Below are positions 1 through 7,095 of a DNA stretch of 64,000 bases, one piece after another. The position numbers and the translations under genes were made by a program. The DNA comes from Roseateles aquatilis. GTDB lineage: Bacteria > Pseudomonadota > Gammaproteobacteria > Burkholderiales > Burkholderiaceae_C. Positions within the stretch are counted from its first letter, which is position 1. The number at the start of each line of letters is the position of its first letter. The stretch lies in the NCBI RefSeq assembly GCF_002205645.1, contig NZ_NIOF01000015.1, forward strand, positions 1 through 64,000, in the 5' to 3' direction. The notes beneath the pieces are model-generated. The model saw only the letters and a program-made list of their open reading frames with translations. It was not told the origin of the DNA and did not search any database.

Positions 1-66
1 TGGCGAGAGGCAATGAACCAATTCGCCATCCTCTACGCAGACCGATTCACCAGGACCGGCTCGTAG
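1..66 (+). CDS. possible 3' tail of a gene entering from the left
   Basis: The frame beginning at base 1 is open until a TAG at 64-66 and could be the last 21 codons of an upstream gene. The encoded tail ends in QFAILYADRFTRTGS. The AYAD-like piece faintly recalls the C-terminus of DUF2252 proteins, but that is weak. An internal ATG at 13 preceded by GAGAGG could also make a 17-residue peptide. The stretch is too short to decide. Confidence 0.25.
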   Translation, partial: WREAMNQFAILYADRFTRTGS

Positions 67-249
67 CCTCGTAGAAGCGCCTCAAACACAGAATTTCTGA
101 CACACCCTCACCGCGAGGCGTCGCCCGGGCCATCCCAGCCTGTCGCCGATCCCTGCAGTCCATCCCACCGCCCGCACGGCGCATCGCCGGCCGCCCCGGG
201 CCGGCGGAGGACTTGCGTACAGTGCGAAGCCATACGACAGGTCCCCCCA

Positions 250-1731
250 ATGAACGCGCCGATCCCCGCCAACACCCCCATGCGCCAACGCTGGCAGGCT
301 TTCATGAAAGCCGCCGAGCACGGCTTCCATGTCTATGGCAGCTGGCTGGTGTCCATCACCTGGAAGCGCTTCGCGCTGCTGTCGGTGCTGCTGCTGATCG
401 GCGCCAACGTGCTGCAGCAACTGCCGCCGTTCTCCTTCAGCTGGCAGTTGCCGGTCGAAACCACCGAGACCATCCGTACCCCCAAGCTCCCCGCCCCGCC
501 CAAGGACTTGCGCCGGGGCAGCTCGGAGAACCCCGCGAAGCAGGCCCGCAAGTCCAAGCCGGAAACCCCGGCCGAATCCAGCACCGACGCCGAGACCGGC
601 ACCGAACAAGCGGCGAAGTCCTCCGACAGCAAGTCCACCGTCGACGTCGACGGTCTGCGCTACGAGGTGCAGATCGACAGCCGCGGCGTGCGCATCGTGC
701 CGCGCCCCTCGACGGCCGAGGCCGCCAGCGCCGCGTCGGAGGCCGACTCCTCCCTGCCTTCGGTCGACATCCGCCTGCCCACCGAGAAGCAGCGCGCGGC
801 GGTCCGCCAGGCCGTCGAGGAAGCCAAGCGCGCCCTCGAGGAAGCCGCCGAGGAAGCCCGCCACGCCCAGGCCGATGCCGACCAGGCCCGCGAGGAGCTG
901 GAGCAGGCCCAGCGCGAGACCTCCCGCAAGACCCGGTACCGCACGGTCCACCTGGGCGACTTCCTGGACAAGCTGGCGGTGCTGATCGTGCTGGCGTCGG
1001 CCTTGCTCAAGGCGACCTACAAGGGCCGTCTGCAGGCCGAGGTGAAGGCCGCCAAGGCGACCGAGACCGCCGAGGCCGAATCGCTGCGCCGCCAGGTCGT
1101 CGAGGCCCGCATGGCCGCGATGCAGGCGCAGGTCGAGCCCCACTTCCTGTTCAACACGCTGGCCTCCATCGACCACCTGATCGAGACCGACCCGCCGCGC
1201 GCCTCGCAGATGCAGAAGAACCTGATCGCGCTGCTGCGGGCATCGATGCCGACGATGCGCGAGGCCAACGCCAACGGCGGCGTGCGCGACCTGGGCCGCG
1301 AGATGGCCGTGATCCGGCCCTACCTGGAGATCCTGCAGGTCCGCATGGAAGAGCGCCTGCAGTCCCGCATCGACGTGCCCGACGGCCTGCTGTCCGCCGA
1401 GTTCCCGCCCATGATGATCCAGAGCCTGGTCGAGAACGCCATCAAGCACGGCCTGGAGCCCAAGGCCGAGGGCGGCAGCCTGACGCTCAAGGCGGAGATC
1501 GTGCATGGCAAGCTGCAGGTCACCGTCGCCGACACCGGCCTGGGCTTCGGCCGCGCCGCGACCTCGGGCACCGGCGTCGGCCTGGCCAACATCCGTGAGC
1601 GCCTGTCGCTGCTGTACGGCAAGACCGCCAGCGTGACCGTCTCGGAGAACCAGCCCAGTGGCACCGTCGTGACCATCACCGTCCCCTACCGGACGTCCCA
1701 TCAAGCGCAAGAGCAAGGAGCACACGCATGA
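250..1731 (+). CDS. LytS/YehU-type sensor histidine kinase
   Basis: A membrane sensor kinase of 493 residues that would phosphorylate the LytTR regulator two genes downstream. A first hydrophobic segment lies at about residues 37-55 and a second at about 238-258. Between them is a long, mostly polar region that ends in a highly charged Glu/Ala/Arg coiled coil (about 180-222). The kinase core is of the His_kinase (PF06580) type, with the H-box VEPHFLFNTL (His298) and the N-box LVENAIKHG (Asn396), followed by the glycine-rich loop DTGLGFG. The two-segment topology with an extracytoplasmic coiled coil differs from five-transmembrane LytS proteins; the signal is unknown. Its TGA overlaps the next ATG (ATGA at 1728-1731), so translation is probably coupled. 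Start chosen at the ATG beginning MNAPIPAN; no strong ribosome site is visible. Confidence 0.9.
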   Translation: MNAPIPANTPMRQRWQAFMKAAEHGFHVYGSWLVSITWKRFALLSVLLLIGANVLQQLPPFSFSWQLPVETTETIRTPKLPAPPKDLRRGSSENPAKQARKSKPETPAESSTDAETGTEQAAKSSDSKSTVDVDGLRYEVQIDSRGVRIVPRPSTAEAASAASEADSSLPSVDIRLPTEKQRAAVRQAVEEAKRALEEAAEEARHAQADADQAREELEQAQRETSRKTRYRTVHLGDFLDKLAVLIVLASALLKATYKGRLQAEVKAAKATETAEAESLRRQVVEARMAAMQAQVEPHFLFNTLASIDHLIETDPPRASQMQKNLIALLRASMPTMREANANGGVRDLGREMAVIRPYLEILQVRMEERLQSRIDVPDGLLSAEFPPMMIQSLVENAIKHGLEPKAEGGSLTLKAEIVHGKLQVTVADTGLGFGRAATSGTGVGLANIRERLSLLYGKTASVTVSENQPSGTVVTITVPYRTSHQAQEQGAHA

Positions 1732-2168
1732 AAACGCTGTTCAAGACCCTTCTCGTCCTCGGCCTCGTGCTGGTGATCGGCGCGATGGTGCTCGGGGTGA
1801 GCGTCATCGGCCTGATCGGAGACGCACCCGGCGTGCACCTCACGATCGACGGCGACGAGGTGATCTGGTCCGGCCTCGGCCTGGCCGACGCCTTCGGCGC
1901 CGGGCTCGGCCTGATCATCACGATCGGCGTGTTGTGCCTGGTCCTGCCGCTGGTGTTGCTGCTGGGCCTGGGGCTGCCGCTGCTGATCCTGGGCGGGCTG
2001 CTGCTGGCCGGCATCGCCGCGCTGCTGGGCGTGGGCGCGGTGCTCGGCTCGCCGCTGATCCTGATCGGACTGATCGTCTGGCTGCTGGTGCGCGACAAGC
2101 CGCGCAAGCAGTCCTCCGCCCCCGCCGCGCCGGCCGCCGGCGCCTCCTCGTCGACGCAAACATCCTGA
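1728..2168 (+). CDS. small membrane protein in a two-component operon
   Basis: A 146-residue protein of unknown function. The N-terminus is a hydrophobic helix (residues 5-30), a short polar stretch follows (about 33-52, containing DGDEV), and then two or three long Leu/Gly/Val-rich helices run to about residue 122. The tail is Ala/Ser-rich. It overlaps the kinase gene by ATGA and ends 16 bases before the LytTR regulator. Being between the two partners suggests a role in sensing or in tuning the kinase, but no known domain was recognised, so this is inference from position only. Confidence 0.75.
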   Translation: MKTLFKTLLVLGLVLVIGAMVLGVSVIGLIGDAPGVHLTIDGDEVIWSGLGLADAFGAGLGLIITIGVLCLVLPLVLLLGLGLPLLILGGLLLAGIAALLGVGAVLGSPLILIGLIVWLLVRDKPRKQSSAPAAPAAGASSSTQTS

Positions 2169-2184
2169 CCTAACATCGCCCCTC

Positions 2185-3009
2185 ATGAGCGACACCACCC
2201 ACGCCCCCCGCGCCATCCTGGCCGACGATGAACGCCTGATGCGCGAGCAACTTCGCAGCCGCATCGCCGAGGTCTGGCCCGAGCTGCAGATCGTCGCCGA
2301 GGCCAAGAACGGCCTGGAGGCGGTCGAGCTGACCCGCGAGCACAAGCCCGACCTCGTCTTCCTGGACATCCGCATGCCCGGCCTGACCGGCGTCGAGGCC
2401 GCCCGGCAGATCGCGCAACTGCCGGAGGACGACGAATGGGCGGTGCCCGAGATCGTCTTCATCACCGCCTATGACCAGTACGCGGTCGAGGCCTTCGAGC
2501 AGGGCGCCTGCGACTACGTCCTCAAGCCCGCCGAGCGCGACCGGCTGCTGGTCACCGTCGAACGTATCAAGAAGCGCCTGGCCCAGCGCAGCGGCGAGGC
2601 CGAGCCCGACGGCCCCAGCAACGGCACGCTGCAGCAACTGCTGCACAGCCTGTCGGCCCGCGTGAATCCGGGTGGCGCGCCGAAGTACCTGCAGTGGATC
2701 CAGGCGTCGGTCGGCCAGACGATCCAGATGATCCCGGTGGAGGACGTGCTGTTCTTCATCAGCGACGAGAAGTACACCCGGGTGCAGACACCGACCGTCG
2801 AGGCGCTGATCCGCAAGCCGATCAAGGAACTGGTGGACGAACTGGACCCGGCGCTGTTCTGGCAGATCCATCGCTCGACGCTGGTCAACGTCAAGTCGAT
2901 CAACGGCATCAGCCGCGATTTCCGCGGCCGCCAGTTGGTGGGCGTGAAGGGGTTGGACGAAAAGCTCGAGGTGTCTCGCAGCTACACCCACCTCTTCAAA
3001 GGCATGTAA
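2185..3009 (+). CDS. LytTR-family response regulator
   Basis: A 274-residue response regulator. The receiver domain occupies about residues 8-130, with an acidic pair early (ADDE), the phosphoacceptor in FLDIRMPG (Asp61), and the conserved Lys in YVLKPAE. A linker leads to a LytTR DNA-binding domain (about 168-272), with the typical FFISDEKYT, FWQIHRSTLVN and final EVSRSYTHLFK motifs. LytTR regulators usually bind paired direct repeats; no target was identified here. It is the last gene of the three-gene operon with the LytS-type kinase. Its TAA is followed immediately by a large palindrome at 3010. Confidence 0.93.
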   Translation: MSDTTHAPRAILADDERLMREQLRSRIAEVWPELQIVAEAKNGLEAVELTREHKPDLVFLDIRMPGLTGVEAARQIAQLPEDDEWAVPEIVFITAYDQYAVEAFEQGACDYVLKPAERDRLLVTVERIKKRLAQRSGEAEPDGPSNGTLQQLLHSLSARVNPGGAPKYLQWIQASVGQTIQMIPVEDVLFFISDEKYTRVQTPTVEALIRKPIKELVDELDPALFWQIHRSTLVNVKSINGISRDFRGRQLVGVKGLDEKLEVSRSYTHLFKGM

Positions 3010-3111
3010 GCGAGGCGCGGGAACGGGTGCCGCGCGTTGTTGCGGATCCTCACCATAGCGCTGCTATGGTTCCGGTCCGCGCCTAGCGCGGCACCCGTTC
3101 CCGCACCTCGC
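3010..3111. terminator. large nested palindrome after the LytTR gene
   Basis: Directly after the TAA, 26-base arms at 3010-3035 and 3086-3111 are reverse complements with one mismatch. Inside them is a second perfect 7-bp stem (3052-3058 with 3064-3070, loop CGCTG). RNA from either strand could fold into a long hairpin. There is no T-run, so a classical intrinsic terminator is not shown; transcript 3'-end protection or a bidirectional stop between convergent genes are alternatives. Confidence 0.55.
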
Positions 3112-3560
3112 TTACCGCGCTGCTTGTCCCGGCCGTTGACTGCCATCGGGCCAGCGTTGCGGTAGATCCTCACCCGAGCGCCGCCGTGGTTCCCGTCCGC
3201 GTCTAGCGCGGCACCCGTTCCCGCACCTCGCTTACCGCGCTGCTTGTCCCGGCCTTTGACTGCCATCGGGCCAGCGTTGCGGTAGATCCTCACCCAAGCG
3301 CCGCCATGGTTCCAGTCCGCGCCTAGCGCGGCATCCGTTCCCGCACCTCGCTTGCCGCGCTACTTGTCCTGGCCTTTGACTGCCATCGGGCCAGCATTGC
3401 GGTAGATCCTCACCCGAGCGCCGCCGTGGTTCCCGTCCGCGTCTAGCGCGGCACCCACTCCCGCACCTCGCTTGCCGCGCTGCTTGTCCCGGCCTTTGAC
3501 TGCCATCGGGCCGGCGTTGCGGTAGATCCTCTCGCCCTAGCGCCGCCATGGTTCCGGGCC
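3033..3560. repeat. 120-bp tandem repeat array, about 4.4 copies
   Basis: Bases 120 apart are nearly identical throughout this stretch. For example, the segment CGGCACCCGTTCCCGC recurs at 120-bp intervals near 3090, 3210, 3330 (one change) and 3450 (one change). Copies differ by only a few substitutions and the last one decays near 3560. The array fills almost all of the 618-base gap (3010-3627) between the convergent LytTR gene and the ligase-like gene. The right arm of the 3010-3111 palindrome is itself part of the repeat unit. The remaining 3561-3627 shows nothing recognisable. Confidence 0.9.
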
Positions 3561-3627
3561 ACGCTTCCTTCATCCTCGCCTGGGCCTTTACGCCATGGGT
3601 GGATGGTCCTGAAAGGGCCACCATTCC

Positions 3628-6297
3628 TCAGCGAGACGGGGGCGCGAGCTTGACACCGGCCGCGGCCATCGCGCGGCGGACCTCGGGGGCGTCCTCCAGG
3701 TCGGTGTCGAAGTCCGGCAGCTCGGTCTCGACGCCCAGCGACGAATCATCCGGGCTGTCGCCCTCCCGCATCGGCTTGCGCGACGGTGTCCGCAGGCCCA
3801 GCCCCAGCGCCAGCAGCGTGTAGAACAGGAAGGCGATGCGGGGCGCGTCGATCAGGCTGTCGAAGAGCCCCACGACCAGGAAGCCCAGCAGCCCGCCCGC
3901 CACCGCCGGCGCCAGCGGATGCCGCCGCGCGGCGCCCAGCGCGCAGCGCCACAACGCCGTTACCAGCAACGCCGACCATAGCGCCAGACCGAACAGGCCC
4001 TGCTCGAACAGCACGTGCGCCGGCAGGCTCTTCATGTGGAAGGGCATGTGGTACCGGTCACTGGAGAAAAACCAGTGCGCCAGCCCGTCGCTGAAGTCGC
4101 CGTTGCGCAGCAACGGGCCGTGCACGCTGTCGACGATGGCGACCGAGGCGATCTCCAGCACGCCGCCGCGCCAGTTCTGCGTCACCGACGCGGTCAGGCG
4201 CCGCGGCGCCCAGGCCGGTCCGCCGAAGTCGTCGGGCGCATGGCCCAGCGCCAGTTGCACGGTCTGCCACCCGCCGCCCTGCGGCTTGATCTCGACCTCG
4301 CGATCAATGCAGCGCAGCGGGTAGAGCAGGAATTTCTCGCAGACCTCGACACGCAGCCGGGTCTGGAACTGGCTGCGCAACACCACCGTCGCGCCGACAT
4401 CGCCCGACACGTTGGGCAGCCGCTGGCTGAGGCGGAACATCTCGCCGTTGCCCATCTGATGCAGGCCACTGGTGAGCGTGACCGTCGGCCCGGGGAACTG
4501 CTCGGCGGACGCCGCCATGCCAATGGGCAGCGGCTCGGCGCGGGGCGGGTTGAGCCGGTAGTCGCCGACGCGCTCGTCGAAGGGCCCGCCGTTGGCGAAG
4601 CTCGCCGGGAAGCGGCCGCTGCCCTTGCCGAGCAGCCATTCGTCCATCGTCTTGAGCAGGCCCAGGCCGGTGCGCCAGTGATCCAGCCGGCCCTCGAAGT
4701 CCTGCTGCCCGGTCGACATGCGCTGCCCGATGTAGGCGCCGCCGCCCAGCGCCGCGACCACGGCGCAGACCAGCAGGCAGGCGGTCCAGACCAGCCCCCG
4801 GATGCGCCAGCCGGCGGTGCGCAGGTCGCTGCCGACCCGCGGCGACCATTGCGTCGCGATCCAGGCGACCGCCAGCAGCGCCAGCACCGCGGCCGTCATG
4901 CCGAGGTTCCGTCCACCGCCCCAATGCGCCGCCACCAGGCCGGCGCCGGCCAGCGTGGCCATCCAGCAGGCGGCCAGCGCGAAGGCCTGCGCAGGCTGCG
5001 TCAGGCCGCCGCGCCAGATCCAGCCCAGCATCAGCCCGAGCAGCACCAGCGCCCCGTCGAGCACGTAGGCACCCTTGGGGATCAGGTCGATCAGCAGCCC
5101 GCCCGCGAGCGCCAGCAGTACCGCCGGCACCGGCGCGAGCACCAGCAGCGCGCGCGTCTGCCCGCGCGGCCAGGCGGCGCGCGAGGCAGGCATTGCCAGC
5201 AACACCGCGACGCTGCCCGCCAGCGCCAGCAGCGCCCGGTAACCACCGGTGCCGAACAGCAGCCACGCCGCCAGCGCGGTGCCGGCGATCACGCCGACCG
5301 ACCAGCCCAGCGGCACCGACCCGTCGTTGCCCGGGTAGACATAGGCCGGCGGACCGTCCGGCCGCGGCGCGTCCAGGCCCATGCGGCGCTGCGCCACCCA
5401 CAGCAGCGCGCACAGCGCCATGCCGGCGGGGACCGCGAGGTAGACGCCGCGGGAGAAGGTCGTCAGGCAGGCGTAGAACCCCACCAGGAGCACGACGAGC
5501 GCCAGCGCGAAGCGGCCCGGGCGGCGCTCGCGCAGCGCCCACAGCAGCGTGAAGGGCACGCTCAGCGCCAGCGCGCCGTCGAGCGAGGCGCCGCCCACGT
5601 TCATCTCCCAGAACCAGGAGGTGGTCCGGTAGTCGGTCGAGAAATCCAGCAGCCCGGTGTAGATCCAGCGCTCCCAGAGCGCGCCCAGCGCGGTCAGCGC
5701 CAGCACCGCCACCCAGGCCACGCGCGTCAGCCGCAGCACCGACGACGGCCGCAGGTCGGACGCCTTCTGCCACAGCGGCAGCAACAGCAGCACCAGCGCG
5801 AAGCTCTTGCCGGCGCGCAGGCTGTTCATCGGCTCCTGGAAGCCCTGCCAGAAACTGAACTGCAGGCCGCCGGCATGCTCGAAGCCGCGCCACACGGCGA
5901 TGGCCACCGACAGGCCGAAGACCGCCATCAGCACCCGCACCGCGGCGCGCCAGCGCAGCGCGCGGTAACGCCACGGCACCGGCCGCCGCGAGGGGGTCGA
6001 CAGCGCCAGCGCCAGGTAGCCGCCCGCGGCGACCGCGAGGACGAGCAGGTCCAGCTCCTCGAAGGTGATCCAGCCGGTCCACGGCGCGAAGCCGATCACC
6101 GGCACGAGCGCCGGCACCAGCAGCGGCAGCATCTGCCAGCCGAAGAAGCTGGCGACGGCGATCGCCGCCCACAGCGCGGTCATCGCGATCGGCTCGATCG
6201 GATAGTGCCGAGACAGCCAGAGGCCGGCGACGGCGCACGCCAGGCCCGTCGCCAGGGCCGCGAACGAGGACGACCGCTTCGGAACGACGAGCTTCAT
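3628..6297 (-). CDS. long O-antigen ligase/polymerase-like membrane protein
   Basis: An 889-residue polytopic membrane protein. It has about ten hydrophobic segments, a motif typical of the Wzy_C/O-antigen ligase superfamily near residue 280 (TTFSRGVYLAVP), and a large non-membrane insert at about residues 500-745. This insert contains beta-rich sequence resembling a carbohydrate-binding jelly roll, ending NGDFSDGLAHWFFSSD. Further membrane segments follow, then a polar, acidic C-terminal tail. Ordinary ligases are about 400-450 residues, so this is roughly double length. The likely role is transfer or polymerisation of a surface glycan in the inner membrane. The start is the ATG at 6295-6297, which overlaps the stop of the upstream YhhN-like gene (ATGA), implying coupled translation; the longer open frame upstream is merely the shadow of that gene. 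Confidence 0.8.
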   Translation of the reverse strand: MKLVVPKRSSSFAALATGLACAVAGLWLSRHYPIEPIAMTALWAAIAVASFFGWQMLPLLVPALVPVIGFAPWTGWITFEELDLLVLAVAAGGYLALALSTPSRRPVPWRYRALRWRAAVRVLMAVFGLSVAIAVWRGFEHAGGLQFSFWQGFQEPMNSLRAGKSFALVLLLLPLWQKASDLRPSSVLRLTRVAWVAVLALTALGALWERWIYTGLLDFSTDYRTTSWFWEMNVGGASLDGALALSVPFTLLWALRERRPGRFALALVVLLVGFYACLTTFSRGVYLAVPAGMALCALLWVAQRRMGLDAPRPDGPPAYVYPGNDGSVPLGWSVGVIAGTALAAWLLFGTGGYRALLALAGSVAVLLAMPASRAAWPRGQTRALLVLAPVPAVLLALAGGLLIDLIPKGAYVLDGALVLLGLMLGWIWRGGLTQPAQAFALAACWMATLAGAGLVAAHWGGGRNLGMTAAVLALLAVAWIATQWSPRVGSDLRTAGWRIRGLVWTACLLVCAVVAALGGGAYIGQRMSTGQQDFEGRLDHWRTGLGLLKTMDEWLLGKGSGRFPASFANGGPFDERVGDYRLNPPRAEPLPIGMAASAEQFPGPTVTLTSGLHQMGNGEMFRLSQRLPNVSGDVGATVVLRSQFQTRLRVEVCEKFLLYPLRCIDREVEIKPQGGGWQTVQLALGHAPDDFGGPAWAPRRLTASVTQNWRGGVLEIASVAIVDSVHGPLLRNGDFSDGLAHWFFSSDRYHMPFHMKSLPAHVLFEQGLFGLALWSALLVTALWRCALGAARRHPLAPAVAGGLLGFLVVGLFDSLIDAPRIAFLFYTLLALGLGLRTPSRKPMREGDSPDDSSLGVETELPDFDTDLEDAPEVRRAMAAAGVKLAPPSR

Positions 6298-6980
6298 GCG
6301 CGCGACCGCCTCAGGCTGCTGGCGATGCACCACTGCGCCGGCCAGTAGCTGGCGAGGACCCAGACGCTGGCCATTTCCAGGGGACCGGCGAACTTGTTGA
6401 TCGCCAGCATCGCGTCGGAGAACACGAACAGCGTGCCGCCCCAGGCGGCCCAGCGCGCCTGCGCCTCGTCGGGCAGGCCGACACCGCCGCGCCACCAGGC
6501 CCAGGCCTGCGCCGCCATCGTCGCCAGACAGACGACGTAGACGACCACCGGCGCCTGCAGCGCCGCCGGCACGTTGACCCACAGCCGCCCCAGCACGACG
6601 GCCGCGATGACGCCGAACATCAGAAAGGGCCAGCGCACCGCGCCGAAACGCCGTTGCGTGCAGAAGCCGACGATGTAGCAGACATGGGCGACGAGGAAGC
6701 TGACCAGGCCGGGCAGGAAGCCCTGTTCGGGCCACAGCAGCGCGACGTCGCCGGCCAGCGAGCACAGCAGCCCCGCGCGCAACCAGCGCGCCAGCGCGGG
6801 CTGGTCAGCGCCGCGTTGCCAGGCGTAGAGCAGGATCAGGACGGTGGTGAGCGGCTTGAAGACGAAGCCCAGCCCCGGCGGCAGCTGCGCGGGCTGGGAG
6901 AGCGCGAGGATGGCGACGGTGGCGCTGACGAGCGTCAGCAGCGGCAACGCGACGCTGGACTTGGCGACGGAGGCGGTCAT
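6294..6980 (-). CDS. YhhN-family membrane protein
   Basis: A 228-residue protein with about eight hydrophobic helices and the YhhN/TMEM86 signature pattern (FKPLTTVLIL, SLAGDVALLWPEQGF, FVFSDAMLAINKF). Eukaryotic TMEM86B is a lysoplasmalogenase; the bacterial function is less certain. The start is the ATG at 6978-6980 because the first membrane helix begins soon after it; the frame continues upstream without family-like sequence. It is the first gene of a two-gene unit with the ligase-like gene, sharing an ATGA junction. Confidence 0.85.
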   Translation of the reverse strand: MTASVAKSSVALPLLTLVSATVAILALSQPAQLPPGLGFVFKPLTTVLILLYAWQRGADQPALARWLRAGLLCSLAGDVALLWPEQGFLPGLVSFLVAHVCYIVGFCTQRRFGAVRWPFLMFGVIAAVVLGRLWVNVPAALQAPVVVYVVCLATMAAQAWAWWRGGVGLPDEAQARWAAWGGTLFVFSDAMLAINKFAGPLEMASVWVLASYWPAQWCIASSLRRSRA

Positions 6981-7095
6981 GCGGCCGCATTCTGCCGGTT
7001 GCCGATGACATCGGCGGTAGGGAGGGGCCCTCGGAGCCCCGGAAATGGCAGACCTTACAGGGCGAGTTGCGCGGCAACCGCGCGGACGCACCGCT

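Noticed and set aside
2982-3624. Minus-strand reading frames of 103 and 130 residues with 40-residue peptide repeats.
   Set aside because: They stay open only because the repeat unit is 120 bp; there is no ribosome site, and two different frames look equally open.
6298-6765. An upstream extension of the ligase-like gene to 1045 residues.
   Set aside because: This part is the out-of-frame shadow of the YhhN-family gene; the ATG at 6295-6297 fits the ATGA overlap and the first membrane helix.
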